Assembly: GCA_021776885.1 (NCBI GenBank)
Contig: JAJFFA010000069.1
Span: 1-6,174 of the forward strand
DNA: 6,174 nt
From: Planctomycetota bacterium
Lineage (GTDB): Bacteria > Planctomycetota > UBA1135 > GCA-002686595
Direction of reading: 5' to 3'
The notes beneath the pieces were generated by a model. It did not search any database and was not told the origin of the DNA. It was given only the letters and a program-made list of their open reading frames with translations. A program made the translations under genes and the position numbers. Every line of letters begins with the position of its first letter. Position 1 is the first letter of the stretch. Of the stretch, positions 1-6,174 are shown in pieces.

Positions 1-716
1 ACCAGGTCGACGGGCTGCGGTCGGTTCGCGTTGGGCGGCAACTCGCGCGGGATCGCGCGCTCCTCGAGCCACGCGGCCTGCTCCGCCTCGCCGCCGAAGA
101 GGGTGGCGTACTCCCCCGGGGGGTCATACGGGGCGTGCGGGTCGAAGAGGTGGATCCAGACGAACCACGGCTCCCGCGGTGCGTCCTGAAGCCAGGCCAG
201 GACGCGCTCCACCGTCACGTCCGAGGTGACCTTGCGCTCCTCCGGCTCCCACCAGACATCGAAGCCCCGGGCCAGGCCACCCGCGCGCTTGACGGGCTCC
301 GCACTGACGAAGGCGGCCGTGTGGTAGCCGGCCTCCGCGAGCACGTCGGCGAAGGTGCGGATCGAGGGCGCGGGCACGTACTCGCCGCGGACCTGGTCCA
401 GGTTGGCCTCGATGCCGTGCTCGATGGGATCCAGGCCGGTGAACAGGCTGGTGTGCGTCGGCAGGGTCTGCGCCACCGGGGTCTGGCAGGCCTCGAACAG
501 GAGCCCCTCCGCCGCCAGGGCGTCGATCCCGGGCGAGGTCTCGCGGAAGTAGCCGTAGCAGGAGAGGTGGTCGGCGCGCAGGGTGTCGATGGTGACGACC
601 ACCAGGTTCGCGGGCCGGGCTGCACTTCCCGCCTCGGGGCCGCAGGCAGGCGCGCAGAGCAGGGCGCAGGTGAGAGTGGCCAGGAGCAGGGATCCCTTCG
701 GGCGTTCGCGCAGCAT
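1..716 (-). CDS. Sulfatase-like hydrolase (alkaline phosphatase superfamily), N-terminal part
   Basis: The gene reads leftward from an ATG at 716-714 and leaves the window after 238 complete codons. An in-frame TAG at 728-726 lies four codons upstream, so this is the first possible ATG. Residues 10-25 are a hydrophobic export signal ending in CAPAC, a possible but atypical lipobox with Cys25. The mature part opens with VVVTIDTLRADHLSCYGY (residues 39-56), the metal-binding start of the sulfatase fold (PF00884). Residues 80-94 read PVAQTLPTHTSLFTG, the active-site segment, and residues 187-197 read WIHLFDPHAPY, a conserved His/Asp/His region. Thr84 sits where the formylglycine Cys or Ser of the C-x-P-x-R signature is expected, and His88 replaces Arg. 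It may therefore be a phospho- or phosphonate hydrolase or a transferase rather than a sulfatase. Its likely location is the periplasm or a membrane anchor. It is transcribed divergently from the peptidase gene. The family call is firm; the substrate is unknown. Confidence 0.88.
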   Translation of the reverse strand, partial: MLRERPKGSLLLATLTCALLCAPACGPEAGSAARPANLVVVTIDTLRADHLSCYGYFRETSPGIDALAAEGLLFEACQTPVAQTLPTHTSLFTGLDPIEHGIEANLDQVRGEYVPAPSIRTFADVLAEAGYHTAAFVSAEPVKRAGGLARGFDVWWEPEERKVTSDVTVERVLAWLQDAPREPWFVWIHLFDPHAPYDPPGEYATLFGGEAEQAAWLEERAIPRELPPNANRPQPVDL

Positions 717-764
717 CGCGTTACCCTAGTCAATGCCCCCGAGACCGCGAACCACCAAGAGCCC
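717..764. promoter_or_regulatory. Divergent intergenic region with possible overlapping -10 elements
   Basis: These 48 bases separate the start codons of the leftward sulfatase-like gene and the rightward peptidase gene, so both promoters must lie here or inside the opposite gene. The heptamer TACCCTA at 722-728 gives a TAnnnT hexamer on both strands: TACCCT (722-727) rightward and TAGGGT (728-723) leftward. The leftward hexamer ends six bases before the ATG at 716, the spacing expected for a leaderless transcript. A poor -35-like TTCGCG lies 17 bases further upstream. Rightward, AAGAG at 757-761 is a weak ribosome-binding site just ahead of the ATG at 765. These are short, degenerate matches and only a suggestion. 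Confidence 0.3.
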
Positions 765-3221
765 ATGCGCATCGCCCTCAGCGTCCTCGCCCTCGTTCCC
801 GCCCTGCCCGCCGCGGCCCAGGAGGCCTACCGACTGCCGCCGCCGGAGGTGGTCGAGCTGATCGATGCGGCCCCGGCGCCGCGGCTCTCGTTCGCGCCGG
901 ACGCACGCCACGCCCTGGTGATCGAGCGCGCCGCCCTGCCCTCCATCGAGGACCTGGCCCGGCGCATGCTGCGCCTGGCCGGCATGCGTATCGACCCCGC
1001 CGCCAACGCGTCCTTCCGCACCAGCTTCGACAGCGGGCTCTCCCTGCGCGGGCTGGCCGCCAAGAGCGAGGTGCGCGTGCCCCTCTCCAGCGCGCGCCTG
1101 GACTGGACCCGCTGGTCCCACGACGGCCGCCACTTCGCCTTCGTGCTGGTGGGCAAGGCCGGCTCCGAGCTGTGGGTCGCCTCGGTCGACGCGCCGACCA
1201 CGCCGGTGCGCCTCTCGGACCGCCTCTCGACCCTGCTCGGCTACCCCCAGTGGATGCCCGACGGGACCAGCCTGATCTGCCGCGTCGTGCCCCAGGGGCG
1301 CGCTGAGGAGCCGGCGCGCTCGAACGTGCCCAAGGGACCTGTGACCCAGGAGAGCTCGGGCAAGGACTCGCCGGTGCGGACGTACCAGGACCTGCTGCGG
1401 GACGAGCACGACGGTGCGCTCTTCGAACACTACGCCGCCTGCGACCTGGTGATCGTGTCGGTCACGGGCCAGAAGCGCCAGGTCGCCGCGGACGAGTCAC
1501 CGGCGCTGTGGGCCACGGCCGACCCCGCCCCGGACGGTCGCCACGTGCTCGTCGCCCGGGTGCAGCGCCCCTTCTCCTTCCTCCTGCCGTGGTACCGCTT
1601 TCCGCAGCGGGTCGAGGTGATCGACCTCGAAGACGGCAGTGCGACTCGGGTCGCCGACGTGCCCCTGGGGGACGGCATCCCCATCGAGGGCGTGCGCACG
1701 GGCCCGCGCAGCTTCCAGTGGAAGGCGGGGCACCCCGCGACCCTGGTCTGGAGCGAGGCGCTGGACGGGGGCGATCCGCGCAACGAGGCCGAGCACCGCG
1801 ACCGCTTCGTCGTCTGGGCGGCGCCCTTCGACGTCGAGCCGCGCGAGCTGTTGCGCGTCGAGCAGCGCGCCTGGGGCATCTCGTGGTTCGGCGACACGAC
1901 CCTGGCCCTGACCCGCGAGTACGACCGCGAGCGGCGCTGGATGCGCGCGCTGCTGCACGACCTCTCCGGCGCCGCGCCGCCGCGGGTGCTCGAGGATCGC
2001 AGCATCCGCGACCGCTACGGTGACCCCGGCAGCCTGCTGACGCGTGCGGACGACAGCGGCCAGGCGATCGTGCGCCAGGATGGCACCCACGTCTGGCGCG
2101 CCGGTTCGGGGGCCTCGCCCGAGGGCCTGCTGCCCTTCCTCGACCGCCAGGACCTGGAGAGCCTCGAGACCGAGCGCGTCTGGCGCTGCGCCCCCGGGTC
2201 CTACGAGAGCCTGGTGGCCCTGGTCGACACCAGCGGGCCACGGCCCACCTTCGTCACGCGCCACGAGACGAAGGAGTCCCCGCCCAACTACCGCCTGCGG
2301 GCTCCGGTGGAGGATGGCGTCGTGGGCGACGGGATCAGCGCCCTGACCGAGTACCCGGATCCCCAGCCCGCGCTGCGCGGCGTGACCCAGGAGCTCCTGA
2401 CCTACGCGCGCGCCGACGGCGTGCCCCTCTCCGGGACCCTCTACCTGCCCGCAGGCTACGAACCCGGGACGCGCCTGCCGCTCTTCGTCTGGGCCTACCC
2501 GAGGGAGTTCAACGACCCGAGCACGGCGGGGCAGGTGAGCGCCAGTCCCTGGCGCTTCACCCGCGTCGGGGGCATCTCGCACCTCGCGCTCTTGACCCAG
2601 GGCTGGGCGGTGCTCGATGGCGCGACCATGCCAGTGATCGGGGACCCCGAGACGATGAACGACACCTTCATCGAGCAGATCGTCCAGGCCGCGGAGGCGG
2701 CCATCCAGGCGGTCGACGCGAAGGGCGTCTGCGACCCCGAGCGCGTTGCCGTGGGCGGCCACAGCTACGGCGCCTTCATGACGGCCAACCTGTTGGCCCA
2801 CTCGCGGCTCTTCCGCGCGGGGGTGGCGCGCAGTGGCGCCTACAACCGCACCCTGACGCCCTTCGGCTTCCAGTCCGAGCGGCGCAGCGTCTGGGAGGCG
2901 GGGGAGACCTACTTCACGGTCTCGCCCTTTCTGCACGCGGACACGATCCGTGACCCGCTGCTCCTGATCCACGGCATGCGCGACAACAACTCGGGGACCT
3001 TCCCGATGCAGTCCGAGCGCATGTTCGCCGGGGTGCAGGGCCACGGGGGCACGGCGCGGCTGGTGATGCTGCCCCTCGAGAGCCACGGCTACCAGGCGCG
3101 GGAGAGCGTCCTGCACGTGCAGGCCGAGACCATCGACTGGTTGCAGCGGCATGTGGTCCAGGCCGGCGCGCGGGAGCTGAAGGCGCAGGACGCCGCGTTC
3201 CAGCCCGGCGACGGCAAGTGA
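765..3221 (+). CDS. Exported S9 family peptidase, glutamyl endopeptidase (CGEP, S9D) type
   Basis: This 818-residue serine peptidase has a signal peptide at residues 1-20 (MRIALSVLALVPALPAAAQ, cleavage near AAA-Q), so it should act outside the cytoplasm. Residues about 25-525 form the beta-propeller and about 540-797 the alpha/beta hydrolase. The triad is complete: Ser667 in GGHSYGAF, Asp740 in HGMRDNNSG and His774 in ESHGY. Stretches such as YRLPPPEVVELIDA, RTYQDLLRDEHD and ARSGAYNRTLTPFGFQ resemble, from memory, the plant chloroplast glutamyl endopeptidase CGEP, which cleaves after Glu. Specificity here is inferred from that similarity. The reading frame stays open upstream to an ATG at 135, but that extension runs antisense through the sulfatase-like gene and would bury the signal peptide. 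The ATG at 765, with a weak AAGAG site, is preferred. The stop overlaps the GTG start of nagB. Dipeptidyl or acylaminoacyl peptidase activity is less likely. Confidence 0.93.
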   Translation: MRIALSVLALVPALPAAAQEAYRLPPPEVVELIDAAPAPRLSFAPDARHALVIERAALPSIEDLARRMLRLAGMRIDPAANASFRTSFDSGLSLRGLAAKSEVRVPLSSARLDWTRWSHDGRHFAFVLVGKAGSELWVASVDAPTTPVRLSDRLSTLLGYPQWMPDGTSLICRVVPQGRAEEPARSNVPKGPVTQESSGKDSPVRTYQDLLRDEHDGALFEHYAACDLVIVSVTGQKRQVAADESPALWATADPAPDGRHVLVARVQRPFSFLLPWYRFPQRVEVIDLEDGSATRVADVPLGDGIPIEGVRTGPRSFQWKAGHPATLVWSEALDGGDPRNEAEHRDRFVVWAAPFDVEPRELLRVEQRAWGISWFGDTTLALTREYDRERRWMRALLHDLSGAAPPRVLEDRSIRDRYGDPGSLLTRADDSGQAIVRQDGTHVWRAGSGASPEGLLPFLDRQDLESLETERVWRCAPGSYESLVALVDTSGPRPTFVTRHETKESPPNYRLRAPVEDGVVGDGISALTEYPDPQPALRGVTQELLTYARADGVPLSGTLYLPAGYEPGTRLPLFVWAYPREFNDPSTAGQVSASPWRFTRVGGISHLALLTQGWAVLDGATMPVIGDPETMNDTFIEQIVQAAEAAIQAVDAKGVCDPERVAVGGHSYGAFMTANLLAHSRLFRAGVARSGAYNRTLTPFGFQSERRSVWEAGETYFTVSPFLHADTIRDPLLLIHGMRDNNSGTFPMQSERMFAGVQGHGGTARLVMLPLESHGYQARESVLHVQAETIDWLQRHVVQAGARELKAQDAAFQPGDGK
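3218..3221 (+). promoter_or_regulatory. GTGA stop-start overlap, peptidase/nagB
   Basis: The nagB GTG start shares bases with the TGA stop of the peptidase gene. No Shine-Dalgarno sequence is visible just upstream, so initiation probably relies on ribosomes finishing the upstream gene (translational coupling). The overlap is the main reason for choosing this GTG over the in-frame GTG codons at 3236 and 3263. Confidence 0.6.
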
Positions 3222-4012
3222 GTTCGTCCCCCGAGGTGCAGGACGAGGCCGGGCCCGACGGCGTGGGTCACGAGCGGCGACTGCGGCGTGTGCCCGACGT
3301 CGCCCAGGCCACCGCGGCCCTGGCCGATCAGGTCGAGGCGCTGCTGCGCCGCCGCGCGGCCGAGGGACGGCGCGCGGTGCTGGGCCTGCCTACGGGCCGC
3401 ACCCCCGCGGGCTTCTACGCCGAGCTCGTGCGCCGCCACCGCGAGGAGGGGCTCTCCTTCGCCCACGTGACGACCTTCAACCTCGACGAGTACGTCGGCC
3501 TCGCGCCGCAGCATCCCGGCTCGTTCCAGAGCGCGATGCAGCGCGCGCTCTTCGCCCACGTCGACCTGGATCCGGCGAACACGCACCTGCCCCGGCCGCG
3601 AGCCTCGTACGCGGCCGCGGCGGCCGAGTACGAGGCCCGCATCCGCGACGCCGGGGGCATCGACTGGATGCTGCTTGGACTGGGCACCCATGGGCACGTG
3701 GCCATCAACGAGCCGGGGGCCGCGCTCGACTCGCGCACGCGGCTGGTCGAGCTGGCCGCCTCGACGCGCGCCGCCGTGGCCGCCGACTTCCCACGTGGGG
3801 CACCGACCCATGGGCTGACCCTGGGCCTGGCCAACGTGCTCGAGGCCCGCGCCCTGCGCCTCGCGGCCTTCGGCGCCGGCAAGGCCGCGGTCGTGGCGCG
3901 CCTCCTGCGCGAGGCCCCGAGCACGGACCTGCCCGCCTCCCTGCTCGGCGCCCACCCCGACCTGGAGCTGTGGGTCGACGCCGCGGCGGCGGCCGATCTG
4001 GCGCCGGCGTGA
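3218..4012 (+). CDS. nagB: Glucosamine-6-phosphate deaminase (NagB family)
   Basis: The predicted enzyme converts glucosamine-6-phosphate and water to fructose-6-phosphate and ammonia in the cytoplasm, the last committed step of amino-sugar catabolism. It is 264 residues, close to E. coli NagB (266). The family motifs occur in order: phosphate-binding LGLPTGRTPAGFY, then FNLDEYVGL with Asp90 (matching catalytic Asp72 of E. coli), HPGSF, and LGTHGHVAINEPG with His160 and Glu165 (matching His143 and Glu148). HGLTLGLANVLEA and PASLLGAHPDLELWVD follow near the C-terminus. His158 sits at the position of E. coli Asp141, which varies among NagB proteins. The N-terminus is about 18 residues longer than usual before the first motif, so GTG 3263 is an alternative start, but the GTGA overlap favours 3218. 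6-Phosphogluconolactonase is a distant relative, but the NLDEYVGL and NEPG motifs favour NagB. It overlaps both neighbouring genes by four bases. Confidence 0.9.
   Translation: MSSSPEVQDEAGPDGVGHERRLRRVPDVAQATAALADQVEALLRRRAAEGRRAVLGLPTGRTPAGFYAELVRRHREEGLSFAHVTTFNLDEYVGLAPQHPGSFQSAMQRALFAHVDLDPANTHLPRPRASYAAAAAEYEARIRDAGGIDWMLLGLGTHGHVAINEPGAALDSRTRLVELAASTRAAVAADFPRGAPTHGLTLGLANVLEARALRLAAFGAGKAAVVARLLREAPSTDLPASLLGAHPDLELWVDAAAAADLAPA
4009..4012 (+). promoter_or_regulatory. GTGA stop-start overlap, nagB/kinase
   Basis: This repeats the arrangement at 3218-3221: the GTG start of the kinase gene overlaps the TGA stop of nagB, and no Shine-Dalgarno sequence is visible. An in-frame ATG at 3970 would add 13 Arg/Gly-rich residues (MGRRRGGGRSGAG) ahead of the nucleotide-binding strand, which normally starts within a few residues of the N-terminus. 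The GTG is therefore preferred. Confidence 0.6.
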
Positions 4013-5004
4013 GTGTCCTCCACGTGGGCGTCGACCTGGGGGCGACCCGGGTGCGTGCGGCCCTGGTCGAGGTCATCGCGGGGTCAGAGGACGGCGGGTA
4101 CCGGGTCTCCCGGCACGTCGAGGCGCGGCTCGCGAAGGGTCGGACGCCCTTCCGGCCCGTCGCCCTCGAGCGTCAGCTCGAGGAAGCGCAAGCGGCCCAC
4201 GGGCCACAGCCCGCCGCGGACGAGGAACGGGCGGCGGGGCAGGGCGTGACCTGCATCGCGCGGGTCATCGCTGACCTGCTGCGCGCCCTACCCGGCTCGC
4301 CGGGCTCGGGAGGTCTGCAGATCGGCATGGCGGCGCCGGGACGCAAGACGTCCGACGGGGGCGGCATCCTGGTGGCGCGCAACGGCCCGCGGCACGTCGG
4401 CCTGACCCGCGCGCTGGAGCGCGCCCTGGAGCGGGCGGGCTTCGAGCTCGCCGCTCCGATCGGCGCCCTCGTCTCGGACGGCATGGCGGCCGGCGTGGGG
4501 GAGAGCGCGGGGGACCAGGGCGTCCTCCGCGGGGTCGGCGAGGCCCTTGTGTTCGTGCCCGGAACGGGACTGGCGGAGGCCCGGCGGGCGGCGGGGGCCT
4601 GGATCGAGCCGGGCTTCGAGCCGCTCTGGAGCTTGCGGGACGCGGACGGTGTCTGCCTGGAGGACCGGGTCTCGGCGGCGAGCATCGCGCGCGCCTGGGA
4701 CGGGCCGGCCGAGGAGGCGGAGCTGGCCGCAGCCACCGGCGACCCTGCGGCCACGGCCGTGTTCGCCGCTGCGGCCGAGGCCCTCGGCGACGTGGTGCGC
4801 GGACGACTCGAGGCCCTGGCGCGGAGTGCCGAGGGGGCTCCCACCCACGTGGTGCTGGGCGGACACGGTGCGCGCTTCCTGCAGCTCGAGAGCTACCGCT
4901 CGGCCCTGGGCCACTTCGCCGGCGCAGAGCTCGTCGGTGCATGCCAGCCCGGCGCCGCCGCCCTGGGCGCCTTCGTGCTTTCAACCCAGGCCCGCGGCGC
5001 GTAG
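4009..5004 (+). CDS. ROK-like sugar kinase, divergent (putative amino-sugar kinase)
   Basis: This 331-residue cytoplasmic protein has the actin-like ATPase fold of sugar kinases. The phosphate-binding strand is VGVDLGATRVRAALVEV (residues 6-22). LQIGMAAPG and a later ARNGP resemble the ROK substrate region. SDGMAAGVGES (residues 156-166) places Asp157 at the catalytic base of the ROK NDANAAALGE motif. VPGTGLAEA contains the second phosphate loop (Gly185-Thr186-Gly187), and THVVLGGHG is the adenosine-side strand. Two features are unusual. Residues about 50-80 form a charged, Ala/Glu-rich insertion. The sugar/zinc region is also degenerate: E200-P-G-F203 stands where ROK kinases have E-x-G-H, and the Cys cluster is reduced to GVCLE with Cys216. 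Its position between nagB and a symporter suggests glucosamine or N-acetylglucosamine as substrate, but this is inference. A BadF-type GlcNAc kinase or a non-catalytic ROK relative is possible. Confidence 0.7.
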   Translation: MSVLHVGVDLGATRVRAALVEVIAGSEDGGYRVSRHVEARLAKGRTPFRPVALERQLEEAQAAHGPQPAADEERAAGQGVTCIARVIADLLRALPGSPGSGGLQIGMAAPGRKTSDGGGILVARNGPRHVGLTRALERALERAGFELAAPIGALVSDGMAAGVGESAGDQGVLRGVGEALVFVPGTGLAEARRAAGAWIEPGFEPLWSLRDADGVCLEDRVSAASIARAWDGPAEEAELAAATGDPAATAVFAAAAEALGDVVRGRLEALARSAEGAPTHVVLGGHGARFLQLESYRSALGHFAGAELVGACQPGAAALGAFVLSTQARGA

Positions 5005-5013
5005 ACCACGGGC

Positions 5014-6174
5014 GTGGAAGCGGGACTCGAACTCGGCGGGCGCTTCGGCGCACTCGACTGGGGCGTCGTGCTGGCCGTGCTGCTGCTGACGACGTGGGTC
5101 GGGCACCGCATGGCCGGGCGCCAGCGCAACCTCGACGACTTCTTCCTCGGCGGCCGCTCCCTGCCCTGGCCCGCCGTGGCCGCGTCGATCGTGGCCACCG
5201 AGATCAGCGCGGTGACCTACGTCAGCCTGCCCTTCGTGGTCTTCCAGGAAGGCGGGGACATCACCTACCTGCAGCTGGGCCTGATCGGGTCCCTGATCGC
5301 GCGCATGGTGGTGGGCTACGTGCTCCTGCCGGCCTACTACGAGCGCAAGATCTACAGCCCCTACGACTACATGGGCCGACGCCTGGGCGAGGGCGTGCGG
5401 CGCGCGGCGACGGCGCTCTTCTCCCTGGGCGGCGTGCTGGGCCAGGCGGCGCGGGTGTACCTGACGGGCGTGGTCCTGAGCGTGATCCTGGCCCCCGAGC
5501 TGGCCTGGTTCGAGGCCCACAGCGGCGTCCCGCCCCTGGCGGCCTCCATCGGCGCCATCGGGATCGTGGCCGTGCTGTGGACCTGGATGGGCGGCATCGC
5601 GACGGTGGTCTGGACCGACGCGATCCTGTTCGTGCTGTTCCTGGCGGGCATCGCGGTCAGCCTGTGGACCGTCGGCAGCCACCTGCCGGGGGGCATCGGC
5701 CAGGCCCTCGGGGAGGGCTGGGAGGCGGGCAAGTTCCGCTTCTTCGACTTCGACCCCGATCCGACCCGGGCCTACACCTTCTGGGTCGCCCTCTTCGCCG
5801 CGAGCTGGGGCGGGATCGGCTCCTACGGCACGGACCAGCTCCTGGCCCAGCGCATGTTCTGCTGCAAGGGGCCGAAGGAGGCGCGGCGCGCGGTGATCGC
5901 CAGCATCGCGGCCATGGGCGTCACGTTCATGGTGGCCCTGGTCGGCGTCGGACTGTGGGCCTACTACCGCGCCTATCCCCTCGTAGGCGCCGCTCTGACC
6001 CTGTTCGAGGACAACCCCGACCGCATCTTCCCCATCTTCGTGACGGAGGTGGTGCCGGCGGGGCTCAAGGGGCTGGTCATCGCGGGGGCCTTCGCGGCGG
6101 CGATCTCGAGCCTCGACTCGATCCTGGCGGCCCTGTCGCAGACCAGCCTCTCGATCCTGCGCCCGCGGGCGCGG
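5014..6174 (+). CDS. Sodium:solute symporter (SSS family), C-terminus beyond the window
   Basis: The frame is open for 387 codons to the window edge. It starts at GTG 5014, nine bases after the kinase stop. That stop (TAG 5002-5004) is in the same frame, so no longer N-terminus is possible, and no Shine-Dalgarno is evident. The product is an inner-membrane sodium-driven importer. SSS hallmarks are a first hydrophobic helix at residues about 14-30, then DDFFLGGRSLPWPAVAASIV (41-60), YYERKIYSPYDYMGRRLG (108-125), and WTWMGGIATVVWTD (189-202), which resembles the family's LGG-x-x-x-VWTD helix start. GTDQLLAQRM (272-281) and GLKGLVIAGAFAAAISSLDS near residues 350-369 follow. The Ser365-Ser366 pair matches the sodium-site serines of this family. 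Full SSS proteins are usually about 450-600 residues, so 60 or more are missing. The substrate cannot be read from sequence; operon position suggests an amino sugar or amino-sugar-containing compound. Confidence 0.9.
   Translation, partial: MEAGLELGGRFGALDWGVVLAVLLLTTWVGHRMAGRQRNLDDFFLGGRSLPWPAVAASIVATEISAVTYVSLPFVVFQEGGDITYLQLGLIGSLIARMVVGYVLLPAYYERKIYSPYDYMGRRLGEGVRRAATALFSLGGVLGQAARVYLTGVVLSVILAPELAWFEAHSGVPPLAASIGAIGIVAVLWTWMGGIATVVWTDAILFVLFLAGIAVSLWTVGSHLPGGIGQALGEGWEAGKFRFFDFDPDPTRAYTFWVALFAASWGGIGSYGTDQLLAQRMFCCKGPKEARRAVIASIAAMGVTFMVALVGVGLWAYYRAYPLVGAALTLFEDNPDRIFPIFVTEVVPAGLKGLVIAGAFAAAISSLDSILAALSQTSLSILRPRAR

Noticed and set aside
135..764. A 210-codon upstream extension of the peptidase reading frame from an ATG at 135
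   Set aside because: It runs antisense through the well-supported sulfatase-like gene, is Arg/Gly-rich without any recognisable motif, and would place the signal peptide in the middle of the protein.
215..772. Minus-strand open frame of 185 codons starting at 772
   Set aside because: It is a shifted frame of the sulfatase-like gene; only the frame starting at 716 encodes the conserved motifs.
1497..3152. A 551-codon open frame on the minus strand
   Set aside because: It lies opposite the peptidase gene, and its Arg/Ala/Gly/His-rich product has no domain motif. Long antisense frames are expected in GC-rich coding DNA.
3089..3955. Minus-strand 288-codon open frame opposite nagB
   Set aside because: Low-complexity antisense frame with no motif; the forward strand encodes a full set of NagB motifs.
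5002..5016. Possible terminator or promoter between the kinase and symporter genes
   Set aside because: Only nine bases separate the genes, with no hairpin followed by a T-run and no promoter-like hexamers.
4981..5732. Minus-strand open frames of 233 and 121 codons rich in His, Gln and Asp
   Set aside because: They are the antisense of the symporter gene, whose forward frame contains clear SSS family motifs.

Overview
This is a high-GC bacterial window (about 70% GC by eye) that is almost entirely coding. Five genes are supported: a sulfatase-family gene on the minus strand that runs off the left edge, and a rightward run of four genes that runs off the right edge. The run encodes an exported prolyl-oligopeptidase-family peptidase, a glucosamine-6-phosphate deaminase, a sugar kinase-like protein and a sodium:solute symporter. 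No RNA genes, mobile elements, CRISPR arrays or obvious terminators were seen. The mix of a sulfatase-like lipoprotein candidate, a bacterial relative of the plant chloroplast glutamyl endopeptidase, an SSS symporter and GTG starts without Shine-Dalgarno sequences would suit a Planctomycetota-like or similar high-GC Gram-negative lineage. That placement is inference, with low confidence.

Layout. Minus strand 1-716: N-terminal 238 residues of a sulfatase/alkaline-phosphatase-superfamily hydrolase with a Thr where sulfatases carry the formylglycine Cys. 717-764: a 48-base divergent intergenic region with a weak TAnnnT element readable on both strands. 765-3221: an 818-residue secreted S9 peptidase of the glutamyl endopeptidase (CGEP, S9D) type with an intact Ser/Asp/His triad. 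3218-4012: NagB-type deaminase. 4009-5004: ROK-like sugar kinase with a degenerate sugar/zinc-binding region. 5014-6174: sodium:solute symporter, C-terminus missing.

How the genes may work together. The peptidase, nagB and kinase genes are joined by two identical 4-base GTGA overlaps, and the symporter follows after 9 bases, so the four look like one translationally coupled operon. The simplest reading is an amino-sugar scavenging unit. The symporter imports an amino sugar, the kinase phosphorylates it, and NagB turns glucosamine-6-phosphate into fructose-6-phosphate plus ammonia. The exported glutamyl-type peptidase may trim glycopeptide or muropeptide material outside the cytoplasm. The core NagB step is well supported; the transporter and kinase substrates and the peptidase link are inferred from position. 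No NagA deacetylase is present in the window.
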